From the NCBI RefSeq assembly GCF_019857225.1, contig NZ_JAFJSY010000018.1, positions 108,045-172,044 on the forward strand: a stretch of 64,000 nucleotides of DNA, read 5' to 3'. The notes below the pieces were generated by a model, which worked only from the letters and a program-made list of their open reading frames with translations, had not been told where the DNA came from and did no database searches. Each line of letters opens with the position of its first letter. Positions within the stretch are counted from its first letter, which is position 1. The DNA is from Streptomyces plumbidurans (GTDB lineage Bacteria; Actinomycetota; Actinomycetes; Streptomycetales; Streptomycetaceae). Below, piece by piece: positions 44,539-53,048 of the stretch. Both the position numbers and the translations under genes were made by a program.

Positions 44539-44784
44539 ATGACCAGCAAGGTGGCGGACAAGGTGGCCGAAGAGGCGCTCGGTTACGAGCAGGCGCGGGA
44601 CGAGCTGATCGAGGTCGTACGACGTCTGGAGGCGGGCGGCACGACGCTCGAGGAGTCCCTCGCGCTCTGGGAGCGCGGCGAGGAGCTGGCCAAGGTGTGC
44701 CGGCGCTGGCTGGACGGGGCCCGCGCGCGGCTGGACGCGGCGCTGGCCGAGGAGGAAGAGGGCTCCGAAGCGGGCGGCGAGTAG
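44539..44784 (+). CDS. xseB: Exodeoxyribonuclease VII small subunit
   Basis: 81 residues with the family core LGYEQARDELIEVVRRLEAG, GTTLEESLALWERGEELAKV and CRRWLDGARARL, forming two helices that wrap the large subunit. An acidic tail follows. It begins 10 bp after xseA, preceded by GGTGGGG. The non-coding stretch to 44947 carries the next gene's promoter. Confidence 0.95.
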   Translation: MTSKVADKVAEEALGYEQARDELIEVVRRLEAGGTTLEESLALWERGEELAKVCRRWLDGARARLDAALAEEEEGSEAGGE

Positions 44785-44849
44785 CGCCCCGCAAAAGCCG
44801 CACCAGAACGTGGTTCGCTGTGAAGCGGATCACTACACCCCGGTTTTTG

Positions 44850-44878
44850 TTGAAGCTTGAACTTCATTGTCGTACGGT
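44850..44878 (+). promoter_or_regulatory. Promoter of the nitroreductase gene with an embedded inverted repeat
   Basis: TTGAAG, a 17-nt spacer and TACGGT form a good housekeeping-type promoter 70 bp before the start codon. TGAAG-CTTGAA-CTTCA (44851-44866) is an inverted repeat covering the -35 and spacer, and TTGAA is repeated. This is a plausible repressor site, for instance for a MarR/HxlR-type redox regulator. Confidence 0.55.
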
Positions 44879-44947
44879 CATGCTCGTCAGCTTAACCGGA
44901 CCGCGGTCCGGTTGGGGACCGGACACCGTTACCGAGGAAGTTCAGCC

Positions 44948-45538
44948 ATGTCTCTCGTTCTTGACTCCGCCGCCCAGGACCTGCTGTTCCGCGAGGCCCG
45001 CACCGCCAACACCTTCACCGACGAGCCGGTGACCGACGAGCAGGTGCAGGCGATCTACGACCTCGTCAAGTACGGGCCGACCTCGATGAACCAGTCGCCG
45101 CTGCGCATCACGCTGGTCCGCTCGGCGGAGGCCCGTGAGCGCCTGGTGCAGCACATGGCCGAGGGCAACCAGAAGAAGACCGCCGCCGCCCCGCTGGTCG
45201 CGATCCTCTCCGCGGACAACGAGTTCCACGAGGAGCTGCCGGAGCTCTTCCCGCACTTCCCGCAGGCCAAGGACGCCGTCTTCGGCGACCGCGTGATCCG
45301 CGAGGGCAGCGCCGCCCTGAACGCCACCCTGCAGGCCGCGTACTTCATCATCGGCGTCCGCGCCGCCGGTCTCGCGGCCGGCCCGATGACCGGCCTCGAC
45401 TTCGCGGGCGTCCAGAAGGAGTTCCTGGACGGCGACCACACCCCGCTGATGGTGGTCAACATCGGCAGGCCCGGCGAGGACGCCTGGTTCCCGCGCTCCC
45501 CGCGCCTGGGCTACGAGCAGGTCGTCACCACGGTCTGA
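44948..45538 (+). CDS. Nitroreductase family protein (malonic semialdehyde reductase-like)
   Basis: 196 residues of the RutE/HadB-like nitroreductase branch: FREARTANTFTDEPVTDEQV, YDLVKYGPTSMNQSPLRITL, NATLQAAYFIIGVRAAGLAA, GPMTGLDFAG and VNIGRPGEDAWFPRSPRL. These flavoenzymes bind FMN and reduce small aldehydes or nitro compounds with NAD(P)H. It has its own promoter with a putative operator and GAGGAAG before the ATG. A long hairpin follows, so it is monocistronic. Confidence 0.9.
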   Translation: MSLVLDSAAQDLLFREARTANTFTDEPVTDEQVQAIYDLVKYGPTSMNQSPLRITLVRSAEARERLVQHMAEGNQKKTAAAPLVAILSADNEFHEELPELFPHFPQAKDAVFGDRVIREGSAALNATLQAAYFIIGVRAAGLAAGPMTGLDFAGVQKEFLDGDHTPLMVVNIGRPGEDAWFPRSPRLGYEQVVTTV

Positions 45539-45547
45539 GCAACCCCC

Positions 45548-45601
45548 GCGCACGCACGAGGGCCCCCGGCGATGTGCTGCCGGGGGCCCTCGTGCGTGCG
45601 C
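45548..45601. terminator. Long GC-rich bidirectional terminator hairpin
   Basis: A perfect 23-bp stem (45548-45570 with 45579-45601) around an 8-nt loop, between the convergent nitroreductase and DUF4245 genes. The DUF4245 stop lies 7 bp beyond. No T run on either side. Confidence 0.85.
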
Positions 45602-45607
45602 ATACGG

Positions 45608-46129
45608 CTACGACATCTTCAGCGCCGCGGCCATCTCGGTCAGCTGCTTGAAGGAGCCGGTGCCCGCGACCACCGTGGTCGAGCCCTTGCCCGGCAGCAC
45701 CAGGGCGTCGTAGCGGCCGCCGGTGTAGTGGGTCCAGGTGCGGCCGGCGATCTTCTGGGTGGCCTTGGTCGCGTCGGCGCCCTGGCTCGCCTCGTCGATG
45801 AACTCCGCGGGCTTCTGAGTCGACTGCTCGATCTGCACGTACTGGTCGTCGGGGGCGTGGAAGCCCAGGTGCCAGGCGTCGAACTTGTCGCCCTGGAAGC
45901 GGACCGAGGTCGCCTTCCAGCTCTTGGGCAGGCCCTCGGGGGCGGCGACCGGGTAGGCCGCGGCGCGACGTGCCGTGAGCAGCTCGACCCGGTAGTCGAC
46001 CCGCTTGATGTCCGTATCCGAGTCGTCGTGCGGGATGAAGACGTAGATGACCGCCGCCGCGATCCCGATCAGGCCCAGGGAGAGGACCATGTCCCGGACC
46101 GACTTCTGCTTGCCGTTCGAACCTGCCAC
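45608..46129 (-). CDS. DUF4245 membrane-anchored protein
   Basis: 173 residues: a short basic N-terminus, one membrane anchor (MVLSLGLIGIAAAVIYVFIP) and an extracytoplasmic DUF4245 domain (VDYRVELLTARRAAAYPVAA, LPKSWKATSVRFQGDKFDAW, GRTWTHYTGGRYDALVL). The family is conserved across actinobacteria next to glpX and its function is unknown. It is divergent from glpX, 126 bp away. Confidence 0.9.
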   Translation of the reverse strand: MAGSNGKQKSVRDMVLSLGLIGIAAAVIYVFIPHDDSDTDIKRVDYRVELLTARRAAAYPVAAPEGLPKSWKATSVRFQGDKFDAWHLGFHAPDDQYVQIEQSTQKPAEFIDEASQGADATKATQKIAGRTWTHYTGGRYDALVLPGKGSTTVVAGTGSFKQLTEMAAALKMS

Positions 46130-46255
46130 GCCCTCTATCGTCGCAGGTGCCCGGTCCGCTCATCCGTGGGGTCCCCTGCTCATTTTGTCGCACTGACGAT
46201 AGAGTCGGGGCCGAACCCTCATCCGGCCGTCGTCGTATCAGAAAGGTGCGCCTCG

Positions 46256-47290
46256 ATGACCGAGCATCATCATTTGCCGTCCGAACTCGAAGTCCCCAGT
46301 GAAGCCCCCGACCGCAACCTCGCCCTGGAACTCGTCCGGGTGACCGAAGCAGCCGCCATGGCCGCGGGCCGCTGGGTCGGGCGGGGCGACAAGAACGGCG
46401 CCGACGGCGCCGCGGTGCGCGCCATGCGAAGCCTCGTGTCCACCGTGTCCATGAACGGCGTGGTGGTCATCGGCGAGGGCGAGAAGGACGAGGCCCCGAT
46501 GCTCTTCAACGGGGAGCGGATCGGTGACGGGACCGGGCCCGAGTGCGACATCGCCGTCGACCCGATCGACGGCACGACGCTGACCGCCAAGGGCATGCCG
46601 AACGCCATCGCCGTGCTGGCCGCCGCGGACCGCGGGTCGATGTTCGACCCGTCCGCCGTGTTCTACATGGACAAGCTGGTCACCGGGCCCGACGCGGCCG
46701 ACTTCGTCGACATCAACGCCCCGGTGTCCGTGAACATCCGCCGCGTCGCCAAGGCCAAGCGCTCCACCCCGGAGGACGTGACCGTCGTCATCCTGGACCG
46801 CCCCCGGCACGAGGGCATCATCAAGGAGATCCGGGACGCGGGGGCGCGGATCAAGCTGATCTCCGACGGTGACGTGGCCGGTTCGATCTACGCGATGCGC
46901 GAGGGCACCGGCGTCGACATGCTGCTCGGCATCGGCGGTACGCCCGAGGGGATCATCTCGGCCTGTGCGGTGAAGTGCCTCGGCGGCACCATCCAGGGCA
47001 AGCTGTGGCCCAAGGACGACGAGGAGCGGCAGCGGGCGCTCGACGCCGGGCACGACCTGGACCGCGTCCTGATGACCGACGACCTGGTGTCCGGGGAGAA
47101 CGTCTTTTTCGTGGCGACCGGCATCACCGACGGCGAACTGCTGCGGGGCGTGCGCTACCGCTCGGAGACCGCGACGACCGACTCGATCGTGATGCGGTCG
47201 AAGTCGGGCACCGTGCGCAGGATCGACTCCGAGCACCGGCTGAGCAAGCTGCGGGCCTACAGCGCGATCGACTTCGACCGCGCGAAGTAA
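46256..47290 (+). CDS. glpX: Fructose-1,6-bisphosphatase, class II
   Basis: 344 residues. VVVIGEGEKDEAPMLFNGE and DPIDGTTLTAKG carry the metal and phosphate ligands of the Li-sensitive phosphatase superfamily, and GTPEGIISACAVKCLGG is typical of GlpX. It hydrolyses fructose-1,6-bisphosphate in gluconeogenesis and is the main FBPase in actinobacteria. Length is normal. The ATG follows GAAAGGTG. A strong hairpin separates it from the convergent WhiB-like gene. Confidence 0.97.
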   Translation: MTEHHHLPSELEVPSEAPDRNLALELVRVTEAAAMAAGRWVGRGDKNGADGAAVRAMRSLVSTVSMNGVVVIGEGEKDEAPMLFNGERIGDGTGPECDIAVDPIDGTTLTAKGMPNAIAVLAAADRGSMFDPSAVFYMDKLVTGPDAADFVDINAPVSVNIRRVAKAKRSTPEDVTVVILDRPRHEGIIKEIRDAGARIKLISDGDVAGSIYAMREGTGVDMLLGIGGTPEGIISACAVKCLGGTIQGKLWPKDDEERQRALDAGHDLDRVLMTDDLVSGENVFFVATGITDGELLRGVRYRSETATTDSIVMRSKSGTVRRIDSEHRLSKLRAYSAIDFDRAK

Positions 47291-47331
47291 CCCGGTCCGG
47301 ACCAAGAGAGCAATACGGCACGGAACGACGA

Positions 47332-47365
47332 GCGGGCGCCCCCTGGTCCGGAAGGGGGCGCCCGC
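47332..47365. terminator. Bidirectional hairpin between glpX and the WhiB-like gene
   Basis: GCGGGCGCCCCCT pairs perfectly with AGGGGGCGCCCGC (13 bp) around an 8-nt loop. It lies between stops at 47290 and 47396. Confidence 0.8.
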
Positions 47366-47395
47366 CTCGTGTGTGCTGATGGGCAAGGGGGGCGG

Positions 47396-47770
47396 CTACC
47401 CCGCCTGCGGTATGCGCTCCACCCGCGCCGCCTTCTTCAGTTCGATGTCGCGACGGCGGCGCCGCGCCAGCACCACTCGGCGCTCGGCCGCCGTGAGGCC
47501 GCCCCAGACGCCGTAGGGCTCCGGCTGCAGGAGCGCGTGCTCACGGCATTCGACCATGACGGGACAGCGGGCGCAGACGCGCTTGGCCGCCTCCTCGCGG
47601 GAGAGCCTCGCGGCGGTGGGTTCTTTCGAAGGGGCGAAGAACAGGCCTGCCTCGTCGCGCCGGCACACCGCCTCGGTGTGCCATGGAGCGTCTTGGTCCC
47701 TGTCCCGCACTGGCACCCGCTGGGCCGGCACGGCAGCTACCTGCAGGGACGAATGCGGCGGTTGCAGCAC
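47396..47770 (-). CDS. WhiB-family transcription factor
   Basis: 124 residues with the four cluster cysteines: AVCRRDEAG, then RVCARCPVMVEC (CxxC and the last Cys), followed by the GVWGG turn in EPYGVWGGLTAAERR and a basic C-terminus (RRRRRDIELKKAARVERI). Wbl proteins hold a redox- or NO-sensitive [4Fe-4S] cluster and act with the major sigma factor. The N-terminal extension of about 30 residues is Pro/Gln-rich. The GTG has GGAG 7 nt upstream. By location next to glpX it is probably the protein named WblI in S. coelicolor (from memory). Confidence 0.93.
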   Translation of the reverse strand: MLQPPHSSLQVAAVPAQRVPVRDRDQDAPWHTEAVCRRDEAGLFFAPSKEPTAARLSREEAAKRVCARCPVMVECREHALLQPEPYGVWGGLTAAERRVVLARRRRRDIELKKAARVERIPQAG

Positions 47771-47875
47771 GGTCTACTCCTGACGACGGCTTCGCGAGCG
47801 AGAGACGATGCGTCAAGGCCTACCCGCTGTGCGCGTGCCTATGCACTCAGTTCCGAACCGCCGGATTCACAACCG

Positions 47876-48583
47876 TCAACGATCTAGGTGCTTGCGCAAA
47901 TTCTTGTCGACCTTGCGCTGAACACGGTCGAGAATGTCCGCAACGAGCTTGCCGCGCTTGGGCCTTGCCTCGACATTGCCCAGTACGGCCCACCCGTCGA
48001 CGTAGACGACAGGGGCGTCCGGTTCGGTCGAATCCAGCGTGTCCACCTCGAAGTTGCCGAGCACTCCGCCGCCGGTGCCGCGCAGCGAGACGTTCTCCGG
48101 GACGCGGATCTCCACGTTGCCGAAGACCGAGATCGTCTTGACCACGACCTGCTGGTATTCGAAGAGGGCCTCGCTGAGGTCTATCTCCACGCTGCCGAAG
48201 ATCGCGTACGCGTGGATGCGGCGTCCCGCGCGCCAGCGGCCCCTGCGAACGGCAGTACTGAACACCGCCACCACGTTCTCGTCGGGGTCGGCCGGGATGG
48301 CGCCGATGGTGGGGCGGTTGGGGGCCGCGGCGAAGGACGGCGCGGCTCGGCGCCGGTGCGCGGCCGGCAGGTCCTGGATGAAGACCTCCAGCTCGCCCAC
48401 CGTCCTGGCGGCGAGCACGCCCTCCACGCGCTCGGCGTGCTCGTCGGCCGTCAGCCGGCCCTCCGCGAGGGCCTCGCGGAGGATGTCGGCGATGCGGTCA
48501 CGTTCGGCGTCCGAGGCGCGCAGCTCGGCCACCGGCGGCGAGGGCTCGGACTGCGTCTGCGGCGACTGCTTCTGAAGGTCCAC
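47876..48583 (-). CDS. DUF1707 domain protein
   Basis: 235 residues. The N-terminal DUF1707 domain (LRASDAERDRIADILREALA, EGRLTADEHAERVEGVLAAR) is a small helical domain. A linker and a C-terminal LiaF/cell-wall-active-antibiotic-response-like beta domain follow (FSTAVRRGRWRAGRRIHAYA, FGSVEIDLSEALFEYQQVVV, VFGNVEIRVPENVSLRGTGG). A cytoplasmic or envelope-stress role is likely, but no membrane span is present. The GTG has no ribosome binding site; TACGCT ends 6 nt upstream, suggesting a leaderless transcript. A tandem repeat separates it from the fumarase gene. Confidence 0.88.
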   Translation of the reverse strand: MDLQKQSPQTQSEPSPPVAELRASDAERDRIADILREALAEGRLTADEHAERVEGVLAARTVGELEVFIQDLPAAHRRRAAPSFAAAPNRPTIGAIPADPDENVVAVFSTAVRRGRWRAGRRIHAYAIFGSVEIDLSEALFEYQQVVVKTISVFGNVEIRVPENVSLRGTGGGVLGNFEVDTLDSTEPDAPVVYVDGWAVLGNVEARPKRGKLVADILDRVQRKVDKNLRKHLDR

Positions 48584-48632
48584 GACAGCAGCGTACCGAA
48601 ACGCGATAGATCGCGACTACCCCCTGTGCACA

Positions 48633-48698
48633 ACCCACCGAAGACCCACCGAGGACCCAGCGAAGACCCACCGAGAACCCATCGAGGACCCACTGAGG
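48633..48698. repeat. Six tandem 11-bp repeats (ACCCACCGARG)
   Basis: Six consecutive 11-bp units: ACCCACCGAAG, ACCCACCGAGG, ACCCAGCGAAG, ACCCACCGAGA, ACCCATCGAGG, ACCCACTGAGG. They fill 66 bp of the 212-bp divergent promoter region between DUF1707 and the class I fumarase. The unit is close to one helical turn, so each copy faces the same side of the DNA. It is not coding in a supported frame. Confidence 0.85.
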
Positions 48699-48795
48699 AC
48701 AACCTCACAGGCCCGCCGCTCCGGGCAGGTTCTACGCTGGTGAGCGCCCGTCGATGCCGGCGGGCCGCCGTCCGTCGAGTGAGGAATGGGCAAGG

Positions 48796-50460
<1,665 letters not shown>

Positions 50461-50481
50461 CCCGCTGCTCCGATCAGGTAC

Positions 50482-50519
50482 CGCCGCCGCGTCCGGGAAC
50501 ACCCCCGGGCGCGGCGGCG
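50482..50519 (+). terminator. Hairpin between the two fumarase genes
   Basis: A 16-bp stem with one G-U pair (CGCCGCCGCGTCCGGG with its complement) around a 6-nt loop. It ends 11 bp before the fumC ATG, which has no ribosome binding site. It may terminate the upstream transcript or control fumC translation. Confidence 0.65.
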
Positions 50520-50530
50520 CTGTAACTGGC

Positions 50531-51916
50531 ATGAGCGACTACCGCATCGAGCACGACTCCATGGGCGAGGTACGCGTTCCGGCGGACGCCAAGTGGCGGG
50601 CCCAGACGCAGCGTGCCGTCGAGAACTTCCCGATCTCCGGCATGCGCATCGAGCGCGCCCACATCGAGGCGCTCGCCCGCATCAAGGGCGCCGCGGCGAA
50701 GGTGAACGCGCGGCTCGGGGTGCTCGACAAGGACATCGCCGAGGCGATCCAGGAGGCGGCGGGCGAGGTGGCCCGCGGTGACTGGGACGAGCACTTCCCG
50801 ATCGACGTCTTCCAGACCGGTTCGGGCACCTCGTCCAACATGAACACCAACGAGGTCGTCGCCACGCTCGCGAGCGAGCGGCTCGGCAGGGACGTACACC
50901 CCAACGACCATGTGAACGCCTCCCAGTCGTCCAACGACGTCTTCCCGTCCTCCATCCACGTCGCCGCCACCGCCGCCGTCACCCGGGACCTCATCCCCGC
51001 CCTGGAGCACCTCGCCGCCGCGCTGGAGCGCAAGTCCGAGGAGTTCGCCGACGTGGTGAAGTCGGGGCGTACGCATCTGATGGACGCCACGCCCGTGACG
51101 CTGGGGCAGGAGTTCGGCGGGTACGCGGCCCAGGTGCGGTACGGCATCGAACGGCTGTACGCGGCGCTCCCCCGGCTCGCGGAGCTGCCCCTCGGCGGGA
51201 CCGCCGTCGGCACCGGCATCAACACCCCGCCCGGTTTCGCCGCCGCCGTCATCGAGGAGGTCGCCCGCGTCACCGGCCTGCCGCTGACCGAGGCCCGCAA
51301 CCACTTCGAGGCGCAGGGCGCGCGGGACGGCATCGTCGAGACCAGCGGGCAGCTGCGGACCATCGCCGTGGGGCTGACGAAGATCGCCAACGATCTGCGC
51401 TGGATGTCGTCGGGGCCGCGCACCGGGCTCGCCGAGATCAACCTGCCCGATCTGCAACCCGGTTCGTCGATCATGCCGGGCAAGGTCAACCCGGTGATCC
51501 CCGAGGCGGTGCTGATGGTCGCCGCCCAGGTCACCGGCAACGACACCACGGTGGCCACCGCGGGCGCGGCCGGCAACTTCGAGCTCAACGTGATGCTGCC
51601 GGTGATCGCCAAGAACGTGCTGGAGTCGATCCGGCTGCTGGCGAACGTCTCCCGGCTGCTGGCCGACAGGACCGTGGACGGGATCACCGCGAACCGCGAG
51701 CGGGCCCGCGAGTACGCCGAGTCGTCGCCCTCGGTGGTCACCCCGCTCAACAAGTACATCGGCTACGAGGAGGCCGCGAAGGTCGCGAAGAAGGCGCTGG
51801 CCGAGCGTCGGACCATCCGCGAGGTCGTCCTGGACGGCGGGTACGTCGAGCGCGGCGACCTCACGGTGGAGCAGTTGGACGAGGCCCTCGATGTCCTGCG
51901 GATGACGCGTCCGTGA
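50531..51916 (+). CDS. fumC: Fumarate hydratase, class II
   Basis: 461 residues of the aspartase/fumarase superfamily: RVPADAKWRAQTQRAVENF, GSGTSSNMNTNEV, SSNDVFPSS, TPVTLGQEFGGYAAQ and the signature GSSIMPGKVNP with catalytic Ser. It is the oxygen-stable, iron-independent fumarase. Having it immediately after the iron-dependent enzyme suggests alternate use under iron limitation or oxidative stress. The start has no Shine-Dalgarno sequence and lies just beyond a hairpin. Confidence 0.97.
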   Translation: MSDYRIEHDSMGEVRVPADAKWRAQTQRAVENFPISGMRIERAHIEALARIKGAAAKVNARLGVLDKDIAEAIQEAAGEVARGDWDEHFPIDVFQTGSGTSSNMNTNEVVATLASERLGRDVHPNDHVNASQSSNDVFPSSIHVAATAAVTRDLIPALEHLAAALERKSEEFADVVKSGRTHLMDATPVTLGQEFGGYAAQVRYGIERLYAALPRLAELPLGGTAVGTGINTPPGFAAAVIEEVARVTGLPLTEARNHFEAQGARDGIVETSGQLRTIAVGLTKIANDLRWMSSGPRTGLAEINLPDLQPGSSIMPGKVNPVIPEAVLMVAAQVTGNDTTVATAGAAGNFELNVMLPVIAKNVLESIRLLANVSRLLADRTVDGITANRERAREYAESSPSVVTPLNKYIGYEEAAKVAKKALAERRTIREVVLDGGYVERGDLTVEQLDEALDVLRMTRP

Positions 51917-51924
51917 CGTTTCGG

Positions 51925-51958
51925 CGCTGCGGCGCGAACCGTGACGCGCGCCGCAGCG
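51925..51958 (+). terminator. Hairpin after fumC
   Basis: CGCTGCGGCGCG pairs with CGCGCCGCAGCG (12 bp, extendable by two pairs) around a 10-nt loop, 9 bp past the fumC stop. No T run. Confidence 0.65.
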
Positions 51959-51976
51959 TCGTATGCCCATGGCACC

Positions 51977-51988
51977 TAATATCTGTGC
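51977..51988 (+). promoter_or_regulatory. Candidate leaderless promoter of the DUF402 gene
   Basis: TAATAT (51977-51982), a near-perfect -10 hexamer, ends 6 nt before the ATG. No ribosome binding site and no convincing -35 are present. The context GGCACCTAA matches the element before the DUF6542 gene at 40776. Confidence 0.5.
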
Positions 51989-52684
51989 ATGGCAGAGGGT
52001 GGAGCGGTGAGAGCGGACGCGGCGGCGGGCGGTGCGACGGCCTTCTGGGCCCCCGGGGCGCAGGTCCTGTGGCGGTACCGGGAGAACGGCGGCGCGCGCT
52101 TCCACATCGCGCGCCCCGTGACCGTCGTGCGCGACGACGCGGATCTGCTCGCCGTCTGGCTGGCCCCCGGTACCGAGTGCGTGCGGCCGGTGCTCGCCGA
52201 CGGCACGCCCGTGCATGTCGAGCCGCTGGAGACCCGTTACACCAAGCCCCGCACCGTACAGCGCGACCGCTGGTTCGGCACCGGGGTGCTGAAGCTGGCC
52301 CGGCCGGGCGAGCCGTGGTCGGTGTGGCTGTTCTGGGAGCCGGGCTGGCGGTTCAAGAACTGGTACGTCAACCTCGAAGCCCCGCTGGTGCGTTGGGAGG
52401 GCGGGGTGGACTCCGAGGATCACTTCCTCGACATCTCCGTGCATCCGGACCGCAGTTGGCACTGGCGCGACGAGGACGAGTTCGCGCAGGCCCAGCGGGA
52501 CGGTCTGATGGCCCCCGAGCCGGCCGAGCAGGTGCGTGCGGCGGGCCGGTCCGCGGTGGAGGTGATCCGCGCCTGGGGCCCGCCGTTCAGCGACGGCTGG
52601 CAGCACTGGCGCCCTGATCCGTCGTGGGCTGTACCGTCTTTGCCGGAGGACTGGGACCGTACGCCCGCGCACGTGTCCACATGA
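51989..52684 (+). CDS. DUF402 domain protein (FomD-like)
   Basis: 231 residues with a DUF402 core: VQRDRWFGTGVLKLARPGEP, FKNWYVNLEAPLVR and FLDISVHPDRSWHWRDEDEF, giving the Asp/Glu/Trp cluster conserved in FomD, a nucleotidyl/cytidylyl phosphonate hydrolase of fosfomycin synthesis. Genomic DUF402 proteins outside that pathway are thought to be nucleoside diphosphate or related phosphohydrolases. The physiological substrate here is unknown. A leaderless start is likely. Confidence 0.88.
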   Translation: MAEGGAVRADAAAGGATAFWAPGAQVLWRYRENGGARFHIARPVTVVRDDADLLAVWLAPGTECVRPVLADGTPVHVEPLETRYTKPRTVQRDRWFGTGVLKLARPGEPWSVWLFWEPGWRFKNWYVNLEAPLVRWEGGVDSEDHFLDISVHPDRSWHWRDEDEFAQAQRDGLMAPEPAEQVRAAGRSAVEVIRAWGPPFSDGWQHWRPDPSWAVPSLPEDWDRTPAHVST

Positions 52685-53048
52685 GACCCTTGATGCGCCC
52701 CCGGTCCGCAACCGTAGGATCGTCCTCCACATGAAGTCAGGCTTCGGTGCGCAGCACCGTCGTTGAGGGGCGGTGGTCGGGTGACGGGTGGGCGTGCAGT
52801 AGCAACTCCCGCAGCATGCGCTGGGCTTGACCGATCGTCACCGAGGGGCGGCAGGACGTGAGCGAGAGGTACGAGGGCAACATCGCCGGGGCGCGCCCCG
52901 CGACCCGCAGTCGGTGTGCCCGCGGCACAGGAACAGCCTCTGACCACGCGGGAATTCCGTTCCGGGGACATGTATTCCGGGTATCGGGATTCCTGCGGGA
53001 CGAACTGCGCACGCCAGGCGCAGCCCCGGACGGACGGATTCGACACGC
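52685..53048. other. Non-coding interval upstream of the second SpoIIE-type gene
   Basis: 364 bp without a supported gene. It contains the sigma-B-like promoter listed at 52959-52984. A minus-strand frame at 52737-52883 has coding-like G/C third positions but no ribosome binding site or recognisable product, so it is not called. The first 50 bp hold the end of the DUF402 transcript; no hairpin is obvious there. Confidence 0.45.
52959..52984 (+). promoter_or_regulatory. Sigma-B-like promoter of the SpoIIE-type phosphatase gene
   Basis: GTTCC, a 15-nt spacer and GGGTAT match the Streptomyces stress sigma consensus (GTTT, 14-16 nt, GGGTAT) except at one -35 position. It lies 65 bp upstream of the phosphatase GTG. 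A similar -10 precedes the RsbW-like gene at 22897, so both may belong to one stress regulon. Confidence 0.6.

Noticed and set aside
52737..52883. A short minus-strand frame of 48 codons with G/C-rich third positions
   Set aside because: No ribosome binding site, no recognisable product, and it lies across the promoter region of the phosphatase gene.
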